DNA of 64,000 nucleotides from Amphibalanus amphitrite (Eukaryota > Arthropoda > Thecostraca > Balanomorpha > Balanidae). A program made the position numbers and the translations under genes. This document shows positions 25,401-40,400 of this stretch, piece by piece (position 1 is the first letter of the stretch; the number at the start of each line of letters is the position of its first letter). Under the pieces are notes generated by a model. It searched no databases. It was not told the DNA's origin and saw only the letters and a program-made list of their open reading frames with translations. Where the stretch lies: positions 147,660-211,659 of the forward strand of contig NW_024882707.1 of NCBI RefSeq assembly GCF_019059575.1, read 5' to 3'.

Positions 25401-28400
25401 ACACAGGCGGCATCCTACTCTCGATATCGCGATAAATTCAGACTATAATTTAATAGTTTTTGCACGATATCTTTATGGACGTCGTTTTCAATCTTGCTCT
25501 CAGTATATGAGCCATAGAACGCCTGTAATTCGATCGGAACTGTCCACAAATGTCTGCTGGTTTCCTCTCCTTCCCGCCCGCCACACCCACAAATGACCCG
25601 GCTCTCCTGTGCCAGCTAATCTGTCACGCCGTTGTTTTCACCTCCCCCTGCCCTCCCCCTCCCCTACTCTCTCGCAGCGCTGCACTGTCAGCTGCTGGAG
25701 ACGGTGATGTCGCGCCGGCGGATGGTGATCCGTGACCTGTTCTGTATCATCGCGCACGGCACGGTAAGCGCCCGACTGCCGGCCGCCCACCTGCTGTTCC
25801 ACTACTGGCCAGCGCTGAACCCCACCTCGGCAGACCGACGCAACAACCTGCTGAAATTCACAGGTCAGCGCAGGGTGCTGGGAAGGGCGTGGAGGCAGCG
25901 GGGCATTCATTGTGAATGGGGCAAGGGCGGCACGACACTGCGGGAAAGGCAGCGGAACGCTTGTAAGGAAAGAGGGCTAATTGAGGAGACCAGTCGAAGC
26001 ATGCGGTAACGGCTCACTCGTACGGCTTAGCTGGGCTGCTAACGTTCCAGTGAGTTGACGATCTGTCGAACTCACATGAGTGCATGGCGCGCTATGGAAA
26101 TTAAAATGACAGCTAAATGCCAGCTTTAACCATGCTCCAATTTTGGTGTGCCTGAAAACTAATAGTGCAAAAGCGATTTAGAGCTGCGTTGATTGAATGT
26201 CATGATATTTTTCTCCAGGTCTCGATGTGGAGGATATCGGTGAGTCCTATTTGTTAATCATGACTGATTTTTCGTGCGTGGGTTCTGCTCTTGAAATGTT
26301 TCGCGTTGTTCTTTAAGGCTCAGTTGAGCACATTTGAAGCATCGAGTGCACATGTCGCAGAAAAATGGCGCAGTCGCAGTCACATGTGACAGTCTGATTG
26401 TTTTGCTTTCACTGAATGTATTGCCCGGAATTTCGCATGTGCTTCGTTCCTTTTTGACCGTGTGTACGCGTGTTACCACACAGGCTGGGAACCACATCAG
26501 TGTGAGAGAGACAACTGCCCCTCAAACGAGAATAACGAGGCGATTCAACTGTGCCTGGACCACAATGTGGCCGTGCTTCAGGGATCGGAGTATCCACCGC
26601 CGCTCTACCTCTGCCAGGTGAGGTAGATAGGCACTGAGCTGTAAGCTTTGAGCAGGGATCCGAGTACCCGCCGCCGCTCTACCTCTGCCAGGTGAGGTAG
26701 ATAGGCACTGAGCTGTAAGCGTTGAGCAGGGATCGGAGTACCCGCCGCCGCTCTACCTCTGCCAGGTGAGGTAGATGAGCTTAATTGTGCCATGGGTACA
26801 ATGTGAGCTTTTCGGGGTTCTTGGTCCTGACTTTGTCAGTCCAGATTGCTATCAAGACGAAAAATTGTAACGTAACGTAAACGCTATTTTGTTTGACTGT
26901 TGGTGATTGTCTGTGAATTTATCCATCAAAATATTAATGTCTTGTTACGATGGATATTTTTACATTAGGTATCCCATCATGTCCTGTAAGGAAAACGGTA
27001 TACTGATGGCCAGAAACATGTCCAGGACGGAATTCTGTGCTTATGTACTGACACTAGTTGGGATGTCACTTGTTACAGCACTGCTCCCAGGACATCCGCG
27101 CGTCCAACTCGCAAATCAGCATGTTCGAGATCCTGCTGCCCATGCAGCACATGTCCACCACGTGCGAGAATAAGGTAGGTACCGACGGCAGACGGAGACG
27201 GGTGGGTCCCGTCCCCGGTCTGTGCCCGATAGGGGGATTCTATCTGGGAATGTCGAAGGCTGAGATGGACGAAAAACACCCAATACCCGTCAGACATGCA
27301 CCGTGCACGGTAATATGCGCGTTGTGTAACGTTATGTAGCAGTACTTTTTCGGTATATGTGGTTCAGCGCATCGCTGTACTGATGTAGGTATCTGGCTCT
27401 GTCTGAGCTCATGGTTTTGCGGTCAAACAACGGCAATGAGCTTGCTAGCAGAATACTGTGACTTCATAAACACAGCCTTGTAGCGCCTTGTAGTCTCGGT
27501 CTGACGCATCAAACCCACTTCTGACCTCACTCTCACCGCTCTCACCCGTCCCCAGAACTGCCGCTCCAGCGACAAGCTGGCCATGTGCACGTGCTTCGCC
27601 ATCGAGTGCGCCTCCTACAACGGCAACCGGCCGATCCGCTACTGCGCCCAGTGTGACAGTATCCGGCACAACAACCGGCGCGGGGGCGACCACGTCGTGC
27701 AGTACCGGATCGGATCGCCGTGGAAAATGGCGCCCGACGTGTCCAGATATATGGTCGAGGCCGTGGTCAGGTGAGGTATCCCGTGACATATGGATTTGGT
27801 GGATTGCGGACACGCGAGATGAAGTCTTTACATCGCAGTCAGGCTAGGCCAAGCCCCGGTGCATACCGAAGCCTGTATATACTCATGTACATACGTGGGA
27901 ACGACGTTAAATTCAGAACATATCCCGTGAATGCACACATTAAGTCCGTCACAGTGCTGGTGGCTCTTGCGACCGGAGAGCTTCTCTCGCTAACGGGGAC
28001 TGTCGCCGTTCCCTGCCGCGCTCCCAAGCTGCTGTTCCCTTTCGCCGACGGTATTTCGTCCTCCCCTTCGACAGTCTGCTGAAGGAGGCCCAGCCGCTGG
28101 CCGACAGCCGCCGCAGCCGGGAGCAGGAGCGACACACCCGGGCAGGGCTACTGGACGACGCCCAGCAGGTGAGTACCGCCGTAGCCGTGCTGGCCACTGC
28201 ACTGCACCGCGGGGTTTATTCAGGTGCTCATAAAGTGCGCGGCCTTTTGAGTTCTGGGCGACGTTCAACATGCACCTCCCGCGCCTGCTGGTGTGAAGGG
28301 CTCGTCACCCTTGCTTGTCATGTTCTGAGTTGAGCTTTCTCAAACCAGAGTGGGTCTCTCTATCTCTGTTCCTCCATCTCTCTGTCTCTGTTTCTGTGGT

Positions 28401-31400
28401 TCACAGCCATCATGCTCCTCTTAAAAACTGCCTCTCACCCCCGTGCCTCTCCCCAGCAGGAGGGTCCCTCGCTCGAGGAGCGTCGCTCTCTCTCCCGTTA
28501 CGGCGTCTGGCTGCTGGTGAACCTCTGCACACCCGACCGGACCACCTCGGAGCAGACGCTGGCCAGACTGCTGGCGGCGCTCTTCAACTGGTTCGAGGCA
28601 ACTGCCTACCTCGGTGACGGTACGGTGGGGACTGGCGGCTCGGGGGCAGGCATAGCCGGCTAAATTGTTTCACTTTGCTCTTATTGAATTAAACGAACTT
28701 CAAGGGTAAAAGTTATCGAGAAAGGAGTACTGTCACCGTCTAAAACTACAGACAGTCTTTTGGCAACATTTCGCTGCATTTGCATTGCTTCTGTGTAGAA
28801 GAGTATCGTGAGGAATAAAACTCGCATTCGTACCAGAGAAGTTATGAAAAAACTGTTTTGTTGCGTGAGGATCCCGGTATTAAAAATATGCCCAGGGCAC
28901 TAAAGAGTCTTTGGAGGGGGCTGAACATGCCGACTCCTTATCTCGTTGTTCGGTCGGATCTTCTGTGAGAGCCGATACCGCTCTGAGGTACGCTTTGTTC
29001 CGCTGTCTAACGTGCCGTCCGCCCGTCCACAGACCAGACTGGCGGCGCGCTGGAGCTGCTCAAGTCCGAGTACATCCACAGCTGGCTGCAGGCCATCCTG
29101 GCCGACCACTTCAAGACGTTCGCCTCGTGTCTGCTGCCGCGGCCGCCAGAGTACGCCAGAGTCGGCGGCCACTGGTACGTTAAGGGGGCCGAGTCAAAGA
29201 ATTTGCGGACAGGAAATATTGGGTATTCTATTCGGCGTTTACTGTGCCTACGCTCTAGTCAAGTGCTCCAGGTACAACCGTTCTTGATGTCATATGTTGC
29301 CTATTTTTACTTCTTTCGTAGCCCCAGTTTTTTTCAATTAGCTGGAAGTGGCACTGGCTAATGATGACCTAAATCGGCTGGCTTAGATGGTAACAGTAAT
29401 TCTTTGATAGCTAACGTTTGATACTTTTTCAGGGACGGCCTGGTGTCGAAGACGCAGCACATCCAGGAGGGCTTCCACCGCCTGTTCTGCCTGGTTCCGT
29501 ACGACATCATCAGCGCCGAGCTGTGGAACCACATCATGCCCAACTGGATGGAGGCCATCCTGCAGGACGTACCCGAGGACGAGCTGCCAGAACTGAAAAT
29601 CATACTCAGGTGGGGAGCTAGTGTATAAAATACTCGTTATCTCTGACAGATCGCGCTTATATTGGAACACCCGTATAAATCAGGGAGGGAGAGAAAGTAC
29701 GCCATTACTAATAATCGGCTATGTTTCATGACCAGTTGTGCTGTTTGCGCCTCTGCAAAGTAATGAATGACGATATGATCAACTGTGGATCAATTAATCC
29801 GAATACAACTTTAGGCCATAAGGCTACTATCGTCGGTAGGATGATATGTTCAACACGCAGCTTTTCACCCAGTTTTCCTTTTAGCAAGGAACGCCGGCTA
29901 CGACTGCTTGCCTTTGAACGGCAGTTTGACACAGCCTAGTTCAGCACGATAACGCTGACGCTAACGCTGATAACGCTGATAACCGCTAACACTGACCGTC
30001 CTTGTGACTCGTTTTGCAGTAAGCTGCTGGACCCGGACATGTCTCCGCTGGGGTTTGACTCGGACCAGATGTACCAGTTCGTGTCGGTACGGTTTCACTC
30101 CACGGCTCCGCGAGTTCAGGAGCAGGCCCTCACCTGGCTGCAGGTGAGCAAATGCGCGAGACCACCGACCGTCGGTGGCTGATCTGATGAGGCTATGATG
30201 CAGATTGCAGACTGAATACACCGTGATAGTGAGCCATGCTCGGTGTTGTGAGGAATGCATCGCGAATTGTAACCGTTAACTGTTTTGAAGCTGTGACTGG
30301 TTTCTCATTCTTCTCTCATATCTGTGAAGCACTAGTGTGTCATCAGGTCTACATACAGCTGTAGTTGCCACCCAGGTGGGCATCTGGGCTCTGACTTCAC
30401 CCCTTCCCTTCTGCCCTACCCATGCCATCCCTTCCTTTTCGCCGCCTCCGACTGGTTCTGTTCTTGCTATGACCAGAATTCTCATCTCGCTACCCATAGG
30501 AACATCTCAATTTTCAACATCCCCATTCCTCTACCGGTAGGACGGCTCCCTCAATGTTCAACACCCCCACCCCGCTGCCTTCAGGTTCTCTCGATGGTGA
30601 ACATCGCCATCCCGCTGCCGATTCTGCACAAGATGCTGCGGACCGGCGTCCGGTGCCTGCAGGCCTCCAAAGACGGCGCCGGGTCCAGGAAAGTCAGCTC
30701 CATCAGGTCACAGGTCAACAGCGATCTAGGTGAGTTTACGGCGATCTATTACAAACTGCTGGGTGGCTATCTTTTTTTTTTTTTTTTTAAGCGCGTCCTG
30801 CCTGTTACTAGAGTGCAATGGCATTGACGCTTTTTTAACGAGTTATGTTTTGATTTAGGACTCTTTTAAATGTTTCATTATGCATTGTTTTGCTCTTTCA
30901 CATTGTGCGCTAGAGTACGCAACGTGAACCATCCCTCCCCAGAACCAAAGCCCGCTATAATTCTCCCCCCCCCCCCCTAACCACCCACCTCGCCTGCCGT
31001 CCATCTCCCCACACCACTGTGCCCGGCCGCCCGTCTGCTCACGCCACTGTTATGAGTGTATACGCTCGGCCGTATTCCAGGTCCGGTGGTGCAGAGCGAG
31101 TCTCGCGCGGCCTCGCCTCTCTCTGGTGAGGACTGTATGCCGGAGGAGGAGGTGCCGGTGAACACGGTGGATACTGCCGACCTCGTGGTGCCTTGCTACC
31201 TCCTCATGCTCGATGTGCTCCTCAAACAGGTCAGAGGACGGGCGGGACCGGCGGACTGTGGAGTGTGAACGACGGTCGCTTATGTTACAACGAAATATGG
31301 AATATAATTAGGATTAGTTCAGCAATGGAGTATTTTATGTAAAAACATGAAACTTTAATACGATTCATTACGAATTTAAAGCGATCGAAATGCTAAATTA

Positions 31401-34400
31401 TAAAACGTCTCCGTTTTGCGTGGTTAAGTTACTGTCCAGGGGGCGGTACGTATCTTCCGTGTCCGTGTGTGTGGTTAACTGTTCAGCGTATAACGAATAT
31501 TGTTTGTCAATTTTCAAACAACCTGCGGTTACGATACGTTTGGACAGATGGAGATCCAGGACGTGCCGCAGAGCCAGGGCCTGCTGGGCGGCCAGTCGCA
31601 GCAGGCCGTCATCCTGCTGAAGGCCATGCTGTCCTCGCCCACCGAGGGCAAACACACCTGCGACCCGGAGGATACACCCACACTGGAGGTGTGTTGCACA
31701 CGGGCGCAGGCGCTGAGGGCCGACCGGCTGCGGGCCGTGTTTAAAGGGACAAGGTCAGGCTGTCATTGGACCTGGTATTGTTCACATGCATATCGATACT
31801 GTTACTTGCATGCCTATATCGCGACTGCGTAGAGGTAAAAATTTCATCTGATTTTTAGTGCTGGATTATCTCGCGTCGTGCTACTTAGCGTGATCGCAAA
31901 ATAGTATCGCGCTATCGCGTCAGCGATTTACAGCTACAGTTCAGATAAATATATCGGTACATTGCAGGTGTGTGTTACTTTTCGTCGGCGGTCCTCACCC
32001 TCAGACATACCGGGAGAACAGTAAGGACGAGCCGATACGCGTGGAGCAGTGCGACGCCTGCGAGGCGCTCCTGGAGCTCTACCAGCTGGCCGGGGAGCTG
32101 CTCGGCTACATCTGTCCTCAGGAGACCGTCAAATCCGTGGAGGTGAGGGAGGGAGGTGGAATAGGAGGTATTCATTGAAGTGGAGATGATATTCAATAGG
32201 TGAACACAGCCTAGTTCTAGCACAGCACCCTTTTCTTCCTGGCTGTCGTATGTTGATATAACCGTGATGTTATCGTAGACGTCATGTCAATAACATGATT
32301 CGTCGTTTCATCGTTTTCCATCGTCGAAGGTCTTGTGCGGTGATGAATTAGGAATATCACTGTGAAAAGTGGTCGCTACCGTGATTGACTCAAGCAACCG
32401 TGCGTGACCCGCGTGACCCCTCTCCGTCTCTGAGACATTCATTCTCATCGAATCTCTATCGTCCCCCAGATCAGTGAGGAGGTGGTGGAGACGGGCCTGG
32501 ATTCCCCGGCGCCCGTCCACGCTGATGAGCCGCCCGCACACGGACAGGAGAAGCCGGTGGCGCCCGTCCAGGAGCACGTCATCTCGATGGACGGGCTGCA
32601 GCAACATGTCATACAGCCGTCACAGGTACCGTCAGTATAAAGAATACATGCTTTGCAGCACCTTACCATCTTTGTGTACTGAACAGCTCATTGGTCTGTC
32701 ACGCTAGTCGTCATGGTGTGTCGTTTCGGGAACTAGCGACCCGCGGCCGGGCGCCGCGGAGAGGCGCCCGCCATAGGGTTTTGGGGCTATTTTTTCACGT
32801 TTCGGTCGGAATCGTGAGAAGTACTGGTCGTAGCAAATATGTTCCCTGGTTTCTGAATCTTCAGCTCACGTGGAATGCGATAGGACAAGAGTCATTTTCG
32901 TACAGACAAAACTGTGCCCGCGTTTTTTGGTCAAAGTAAAAATGTTCAGCAGCTTTTAACACGTGGGCCGCCGCAAAACAGGGTACACCGGAGGACTTAA
33001 GATGCAATATCTCCTAAGCCATCATAGATAGCAAATATGTTCCCTGGATCTATGTAGATAATACTTTAGAGAACACTTCAGGCCAAAAATTGTTTCTCGA
33101 CAACTTACACCCAGCCCGCGTTTTTGGCTTAAATGCAATGCAACACGGCAGCCGACCTTTAGGGCTCAGTTAGCGAGTTCATTTTTTAGCGAGCACTTCG
33201 AGCATTTCAGCGTTCGATGAAATGACATATTTTTTCAACGCAGTCGTTTCTTCATTTGCATCTAAACGCGACCTATATGATAATGTGATTGTATCGTCAC
33301 ACTAGAAGGTTTTTTGTTTGTTTTTTGTTTTGTTGGGTTAGGCCCTTTCGGTCGACAAGACCATTGCAGAGCCGGAAGGATGATAGGAATTAGGGGGAGA
33401 CATTGGTCTGGGCAGGCACCCTAGTGAGTCGCCGGGGCTGAGCCCGTCCAGAGGACAGGCCACCCAGCCCCAAGGCACTCACTGCACCCGGCTACGGGGT
33501 GCGCTCCCTCAGGAGCAGCGGTGCCGCTCCAAGGGAGCAGCCCGCATGAGATAAAGTTGCCTGTCCAGCCCGGAGGGGGGTTGCGGCGTGGAGGAGAAGG
33601 ATTTCAGTATCCTGAGGATAGAAGCACGGATAGGTGTCACTAGAAGGTGTAATTCATGGTAATTTATAGGGCGAATTCTCGGCGCACAGCAGCAGACGGA
33701 CACCGACTGACCCACCATCTAAAGGCAGTTTGGCGAAGCAGTATCGTGAATCACAGCCGCGAGATGTCCCTAGCGTAGAACACCGTCTGTTTGCCCAGTT
33801 TAAATACGTGATGTTTGCCCTCTGTCAACCCCTCAGTCATGGGGTTGGGGTCGCGGATGAATGGGCGACCGCCCGCCGCGCGGGGAGGGGGCTGCTCCCC
33901 TAACCCGGACCGCCACGGCATGGGGACGGTCCCGCACTCGCGTGCCTCACGTCGCCGCCTCACACCGGTCAATTACGCTGGTTTTGAGGAACCGCCCATT
34001 GCGGTGGTGGGTGATCCAACGCAGGCCATGCCAGAACCCCACTGAGGGGGTATCACCCGTGTCAGCTGGCTCAGACCCATGATATCCCCATACCGAAAGC
34101 GACGTTCCAAAGAGCAATATGCCTTTAGTGGGTATTATTGATGTTTAATTCGAGAATGTGTGCATGGATGTAAGCAAATACCTACATGATATGTTGAAGT
34201 ACCTACTCCAACTGTACAACTCTGGCCTCTCAGCTCGAGGAATAAACTGTTTTTACTTTAAAGACAGATTTTTAGTGACTTAACACTCGCACTTACATAC
34301 AGGGGTGGGCAGATAAATTGGGACAAATTTCAACTTCCTCTAAAACGACTATTTTTTGAGTGATAAAGATAATTTTTGAACATAAATAGGTATAGGCTAA

Positions 34401-37400
34401 TGAATACTTTTCCATGTTATGCAGGTTGCGTTGTAATTTTGAGTCGGCTGGTCACAGAACGTAGGCTTAAGCAAGCCACTATCAACTTAGTCCGCGCGCA
34501 CATGCATGCCAATACTCTAATTATGCTCCATCAAATGGCTGAAAGTAGTGTGTATCGAACTGACGTAAACGTTGGAGGAAGAGCTAATATTGAGTCATCC
34601 TTACATGCCTATTGCATTGACACCGGCCGCTCCCCCGGTTTTCCAGGGGGGCTAAAAGGCAAAATTCAGTTAAATCAGAGGATCCTAGCAAAAACAGTGG
34701 CGCGAGCTTACAACGAAGGTAGCCCAGCCATGAGAAAGCGATATACCAGCACCTCAACCATGTACTCTTATGCATTGATGCATATTAACCTGTGAACATA
34801 GATGTTGAAGCAGCTGTGACGTTAAAAAGATTGTTTCCTCTTGAAGGGCTTGGAGAAGCGAGCAAGCACGTGCAGGTCTTTTTCGACGATGGTATCCCCA
34901 TAACCGAACATATGAACAACTGCAAACACCATGTAACATCGCAACCAGCCCAGAAGACGTGATCTTAGTTCCAAAAAGCATGCAGCAGACATCGGTGATG
35001 GCATTCCACTCGGTGACTTCTGACGGTCACGTGGGGCCCCCTTATTTTACGGAATCGGGAGGGGGTTCACCATTACAGGGTACCTAATCATTATTCCGGC
35101 AGTTCGAATCAACAAGATGGAAGAAGGCAACATCCTACATGGAGTGATGCTCTTCGAGGAGTCAGCTCCCCGGCATACAGTAAATTAACCCTCGCCCGCA
35201 CATGGGGGGGGGGGTGGTTGCCACCCCCCCCAGGTAGTCTTTCTGCTCTGCACTCAACATTTTTAGAGCTAGAAGGCTGATTTTTCGTATAGCTGCTCCT
35301 CTATCCTTTCTTGATGTCCACTGAAAATTTCAAGTTTCTGTGATTTTTGGTTTCGGAGATATGACCTTGTTTGTCAGGTCATGTCATGACCCAAATGGCC
35401 AATTCTCAACATATTGCGTTTGCCATGGGCCTTATGAGCTTTTGACACCCTGATTTCGGCCTTTTTTGCCAGTCTTACCTCCCACCTAACATGGAACATG
35501 TTGTTCGACGATGTACAGGGGTCAAGGTCAGGGTCAAGGTCAACCTAGGTCATCCAAGATAATTGCGTTTTAGGCAAGCTGAATTTACTTTTTTGAAGTT
35601 TTTTTGACTGCATTTTTGGTAAAAGCTTCTCAGATCATGATTTCATGTAATATGGACCCAAAAACAATCGGTGCACACATCAGTATACACACAGACACAC
35701 ACAGACATACAAACACATATAATTGACCTTGACCTAACTTGACCTGAAATGACCTCAGCAGCAAAATTCTGGTCGGGTAGTGTGACAAAGAGGTTCTAGC
35801 TGGCTTGGCACCAGAAAACAGCATCGTCATCGGTATTTGATAAGCAGCACACTTGATATCCAACGGTGACCCAAAACAGCAACATTTTTTAGTTTGACCT
35901 GACCTGGAAGGTCAATGACTGACCTGAGAAGGTAAAACTGGGTATCATTGGATTCGTCTCTTCCCAAAGAATCTTTTTGGTCTTTACCGCTAAGCTCTAT
36001 CTCCAACAGGAACGAAATGGCGCGGGGGGGGGGGTGGCAACCACCCCCCCCCCCCATGTGCGTTCTAGGATGGGAAAATGGCATGTGCGGGCGAGGGTTA
36101 AATACAAAATCTCCTGAAACGAAGGATCCCGCAAACTGTACCCAAGGGAAAATGCCCCCTTCCTCATTAAACCTCAGCCCACACAAGTTTTGGTTCCTGG
36201 GGCGTTTTTGCGGGTTAGTCTAACGGACGTCCTCATGTGACTGTGGTGAGCCTCAGCAGTGTCAGTTGGCTACAATTACGAGTCATTTCAGACGGGAGAT
36301 CTCGCCGTGCGTGCGGCCAGTCCAGGCACCGATAAGGACTGATGCAGGCGGACCACGGTGACCATATTTGGTGATAAATGTGTAAAATTGGTGAGACAAT
36401 ATGTGATCCAAATTTGAAATGCCTATGTTAACAAATTTCTAAGCTACGGCGTTCTAAATGCAAATATGTATTTTGTCCCAATTTATCTGCCCAACCCTGT
36501 ATAGCGGGGTCGAACGGACCCCCTCCCGGTTTTTCGCGAATAATTCGCGCAAAAAGCGGCCGATCGCAACGAAACTTTCAGCACCCTCGAGTTAATCAAT
36601 TTTACACTTACTCTTAAACTTTAATGACCCTCACCCCAATGACCTTTGACCTGATTCATGGTCTGATTCTCGAGACCATGTTTGACCGGAATCGCGAATT
36701 GGCGTATGGCGGCTGAGGCTCACATTATCCGCGCAATTTCCAATCTTTTTTTGGTGTGGGTTTCAAGGTCCTGTGAAGGTCAGGTCAAAGTCATTGACCT
36801 TTGATGATCTTGCTTCACTATTTCGAGTTTTACATGTTTCTATGGTAGTTTCTGGGGCTGATTTCGAATTCCCATTTGGAGATTTATGAAATAGTTTTGG
36901 TGCCCTCGTATGCTACGAAGCTGTCAATAGTGGTCAACACCTGCTATGGATGGCCGGCAGGTCACCTTATGGTTGACCTGACCTGACCTGACCCGACCTG
37001 GCCTAAATACATTAAGACATCAAAGATATGTGATCAAAGCTAACATGAACTACGTGTTCAGCACCCCACAAAATCCCTTTTTCAACCTCACTTTACGAAC
37101 TTCCAGCAAGTCCCGATTTTCCCGATTTTTGGGTCATTGACCTGACCTGGAAGGTCAACCAGTGACATAAATAAGACCATAAAATTGGGTATCATCGGCT
37201 TACTTTCGTTGCGGGCAACGCGCTCGTTTTTTCTGCGAAGCTCTAGCTCCATCAGAGGCCAAACGGCAAGGAGAGTCTAACGGACCCCCCCCCCCCCCCA
37301 TATGCGTTAGACGCTGGCAAACACGAATACGGGCGAGGGTTACAACGAAGGAGAAATATACGAGCGAACGGACCGCGCAAGCGAAGCGAAATCTTTTTAA

Positions 37401-40400
37401 CCCTCGCCGGCACAGGCCATTTTGCGTCCATCGACGGCACAAGGGGGGGGGGAGGTACGACCCCCCCCCCCTCGCGTTTGCCCCTGATCGAGCTACAGCT
37501 TCGCGGAAAAAAAACGAGCGTGTTGCCCGTCACGAGAGGAAGCCGGTGATATCCAATTTCAAGGTCCTAGGTCATCGGGAGACCTTCCAGGTCAGGTCAA
37601 TGACCCGAAAATCGGGAAAATCGGGACCTGTTAGAAAGTCGTAAAGTGTGGCTGCTAAGGGGTTTTCCGGGGTGCTGATCACGAATATCGTGTTAGTTTT
37701 GATCAGATATTTTGTTTCTAAGCATTTAAACCAGGTCGGGTCAGGTCAGGTCAGGTCAGGTCAACTGGTAGGGGTCGTGACGGGCATTCGTAATGCGTGT
37801 CAACCGCCTCTGACAGCTTCGTAACATGTTACGAAGGCAACAAAACAACTTCGTAAATGTATAAATGGTTGCTAAATTCGAAATCAGCTCCAAAAACTAG
37901 CCTAGAAACATGTAAAACTCCAAAAAGTGAACCGATGTCACCAAAGGTCAATGACCTGACCTGACCTGACCTTCAGGTGACCTTGACAACCACCCTAATG
38001 CATGGGAGGAACATCAACTCACATGTTGGAACGTTTAAAACCACGAAAAGCTTGCAAACGCGCGGCTAAAGCGAGCCGACATACGACGAATCGCGATTCC
38101 GGTCAAGCATGGTCTCGGAAAAGAGGTCATAGGTCAAAGGTCACTTGGGTCAGGGCTATGAAATTTTCAGGGTAGGTGTAATATTAATCATTACGAGGGT
38201 ATCGAAAGTTTCGTCGCGATCGGCCGCTTTTTACGCGAGTTATTCGCGACAAACCTTGGGGGGGGGGGGGGTGCATCAACCCCCACCCCTTGTGCCGGCG
38301 AGGGTTAAGATAACGGAAAGATATCAGCATTTACATATAACGGCCCGGCCCAGCCTGTAACGCTTTTGAGAGGCATATATTTCATGCCTCAGTAACCGTT
38401 GCAGTGGTTGGGCTGATCGACCTGCCGCCCTTTTTGTTGGGAAGCCTATTTCTTCTACCCCGTAATTAATTGCTCTTAATACATCTACATATAACATACA
38501 TAGGTGATCGTCGTGGCAACTGGCACGTGTCACGCGAAAGCTGTTTTGTTGAAGTAGCACTTTTGAAAGACCTAAACCTTTCTAGTAGAGGTTTTAGCCA
38601 ATGGGTCTACAGACAGTACAGGGATATTTCTATCTTCCACTCCTCTGAGAGCTAGAGCTTCGCGGAAAAAAATGAGCGTGTTGCCCGTCACGAGAGGAAG
38701 CCGATGATACCCAATTTTAACCCTCGCCGGCCCTATTGGTTTTCTACATATCGACACCTTTTTTTAAACCCCACATCTGTTCTCCGGTGAATTTCCGGGA
38801 AGCACGAAAGATCTCTTTTTAGAAGTGTCAATCGTCCGATCCTGATCAAATTTGTGTGTTCGTAAGCTTGCTCTGGCATTGCTTGATTTGCCAAGACAGA
38901 CAAACTTAAGAAAAATCGAGTGACTGTACCTTTTTTAAAGGTTTCTAAACAACTTGTCTGAGCTTCACGGGAGAACAAATGTGGGGTTTAAAAAAGGTGT
39001 CGATATGCGCCGGCCGAGGGGGGGGGGGGGACGAGTACGACCCCCCTCGCCGTTTCGCCCCTGGTGGAGCTAGCGCGTCGCGGAAAAAAAAACGAGCGTG
39101 TGCGCCGTTACGAGACGCAGAGATTGGTACCCGATTGTAAGGTCCTAGGTCAACCGGTGACCTCTGAGGTCAGGTCAAGTGCCCCAAGGCACGGTTCAGT
39201 TTTTGGTGAATAACTTCGCAAAAAACGGCCGCAGAGCCGCGATTTTGGCAGCATCGTGTTCGCCTCGCTCAGGCGCGTCGAATGATATATTTTTGTTCGG
39301 GTCAGGTCAGCTTAGGGTGTTGACCTCAGGTCAAGGTCAGGTCAGCACCCCCAGGTCACGAAGTTGGTCGAAAGAGATCATGTCGCATATCATTCGATTC
39401 GGCAGGTCTTTCTGAGTCCATTGGTGGCTTTCCCGACTCGCTAGCTCAATTTGATCAAGAGTTATTGACGAAAAAATAATATGACCTTGATGACGTCATA
39501 AATGACGTCACGCAAGGTCAACATTGCAAAAGTACGCATCTAACCTTGCAAGGAGTGCATTAAATCACGATTCTGTGTGCTTGAGATAGTTGTAGATCGT
39601 TGCCGTCAACAGAATAGCAGTCTTTATTTTTCCCCATTGACTTATAAATGGTGAGGTCACGAAAATGGCCTGACCTCATATGACCTTTAGGAAAAATCCG
39701 AGATATACAAGATGTGAGACTCATAATGGATACTAGATCCTGCAAGTTTCATTTCCCTGTGACATCTCCTCTAGCAGTGAGGGCGTTGCGAAGTTGCGAC
39801 ATCTGAAGACCGTGCAGAGGTTCACTTATGACGTCATATGTCAGTGACCTGACCTGACCCAAAAATGCGGTTGGTGTCAAAAGATCCGGCTTGAATCAAA
39901 GGTCAGGTATGCCAAGTTTCAGCTCTCTATCGCCAGCGCGTTCGGAGCTATCGCGAAAAAAACCCTATGGGGGGCGGCACCCGCCCCCCCCCCCCTCGGC
40001 CGGCGAGGGTCAAGGTCCTAGGTCATCGATTGACCTTCTAGGTCAGGTCAATGACCCAGAAGTCGGGAAAATCGGGACCTATTAGAAAGTCGTTAAGTGT
40101 GGCTGCTATGGGGTTTTCCCGGGGTGCCGATCACGAATATCGTGTTAGTTTTGATCACAGATGATGTCATTGAGCATTTAGACCAGGTCGGGTCAGGTCA
40201 GGTCAGGTCAACCAGAAGGGGTCGTGACGGGTATTCGTAATACGTGTCAACCGCCTCTGACAGCTTTGTAACATGTTACGGAGGCACCAACACTACTTCG
40301 TAAATGTTCAAATGGTTGCTAAATTCGAATTCAGCTCCAAAAACTGGCCTAGAAACATGTAAAACTCGAAAAAGTGGACCGAGGTCACCAAAGGTCAATG

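Larger units (their letters stand above)
34284..37339. mobile_element. TTAA-type piggyBac-like element A, interrupted by a mariner-like element
   Basis: Left end TTAA-CACTCGCAC at 34280, right end GGGCGAGGG-TTAC at 37331-37343; both deviate by one base from the family ends. The interior is the family sequence (TTTTCGCGAATAATTCGCG, CGACGAAACTTTCAG-type and AGGTCA clusters). It is split near its left end by a mariner-like insertion. Removing that leaves about 860 bp, the usual family length. Confidence 0.7.

Noticed and set aside
34376-34795. 139-aa frame in the mariner-like element as an intact transposase
   Set aside because: It lacks recognisable catalytic motifs and the conserved central motif lies in a different, broken frame further on; the element is inactive.
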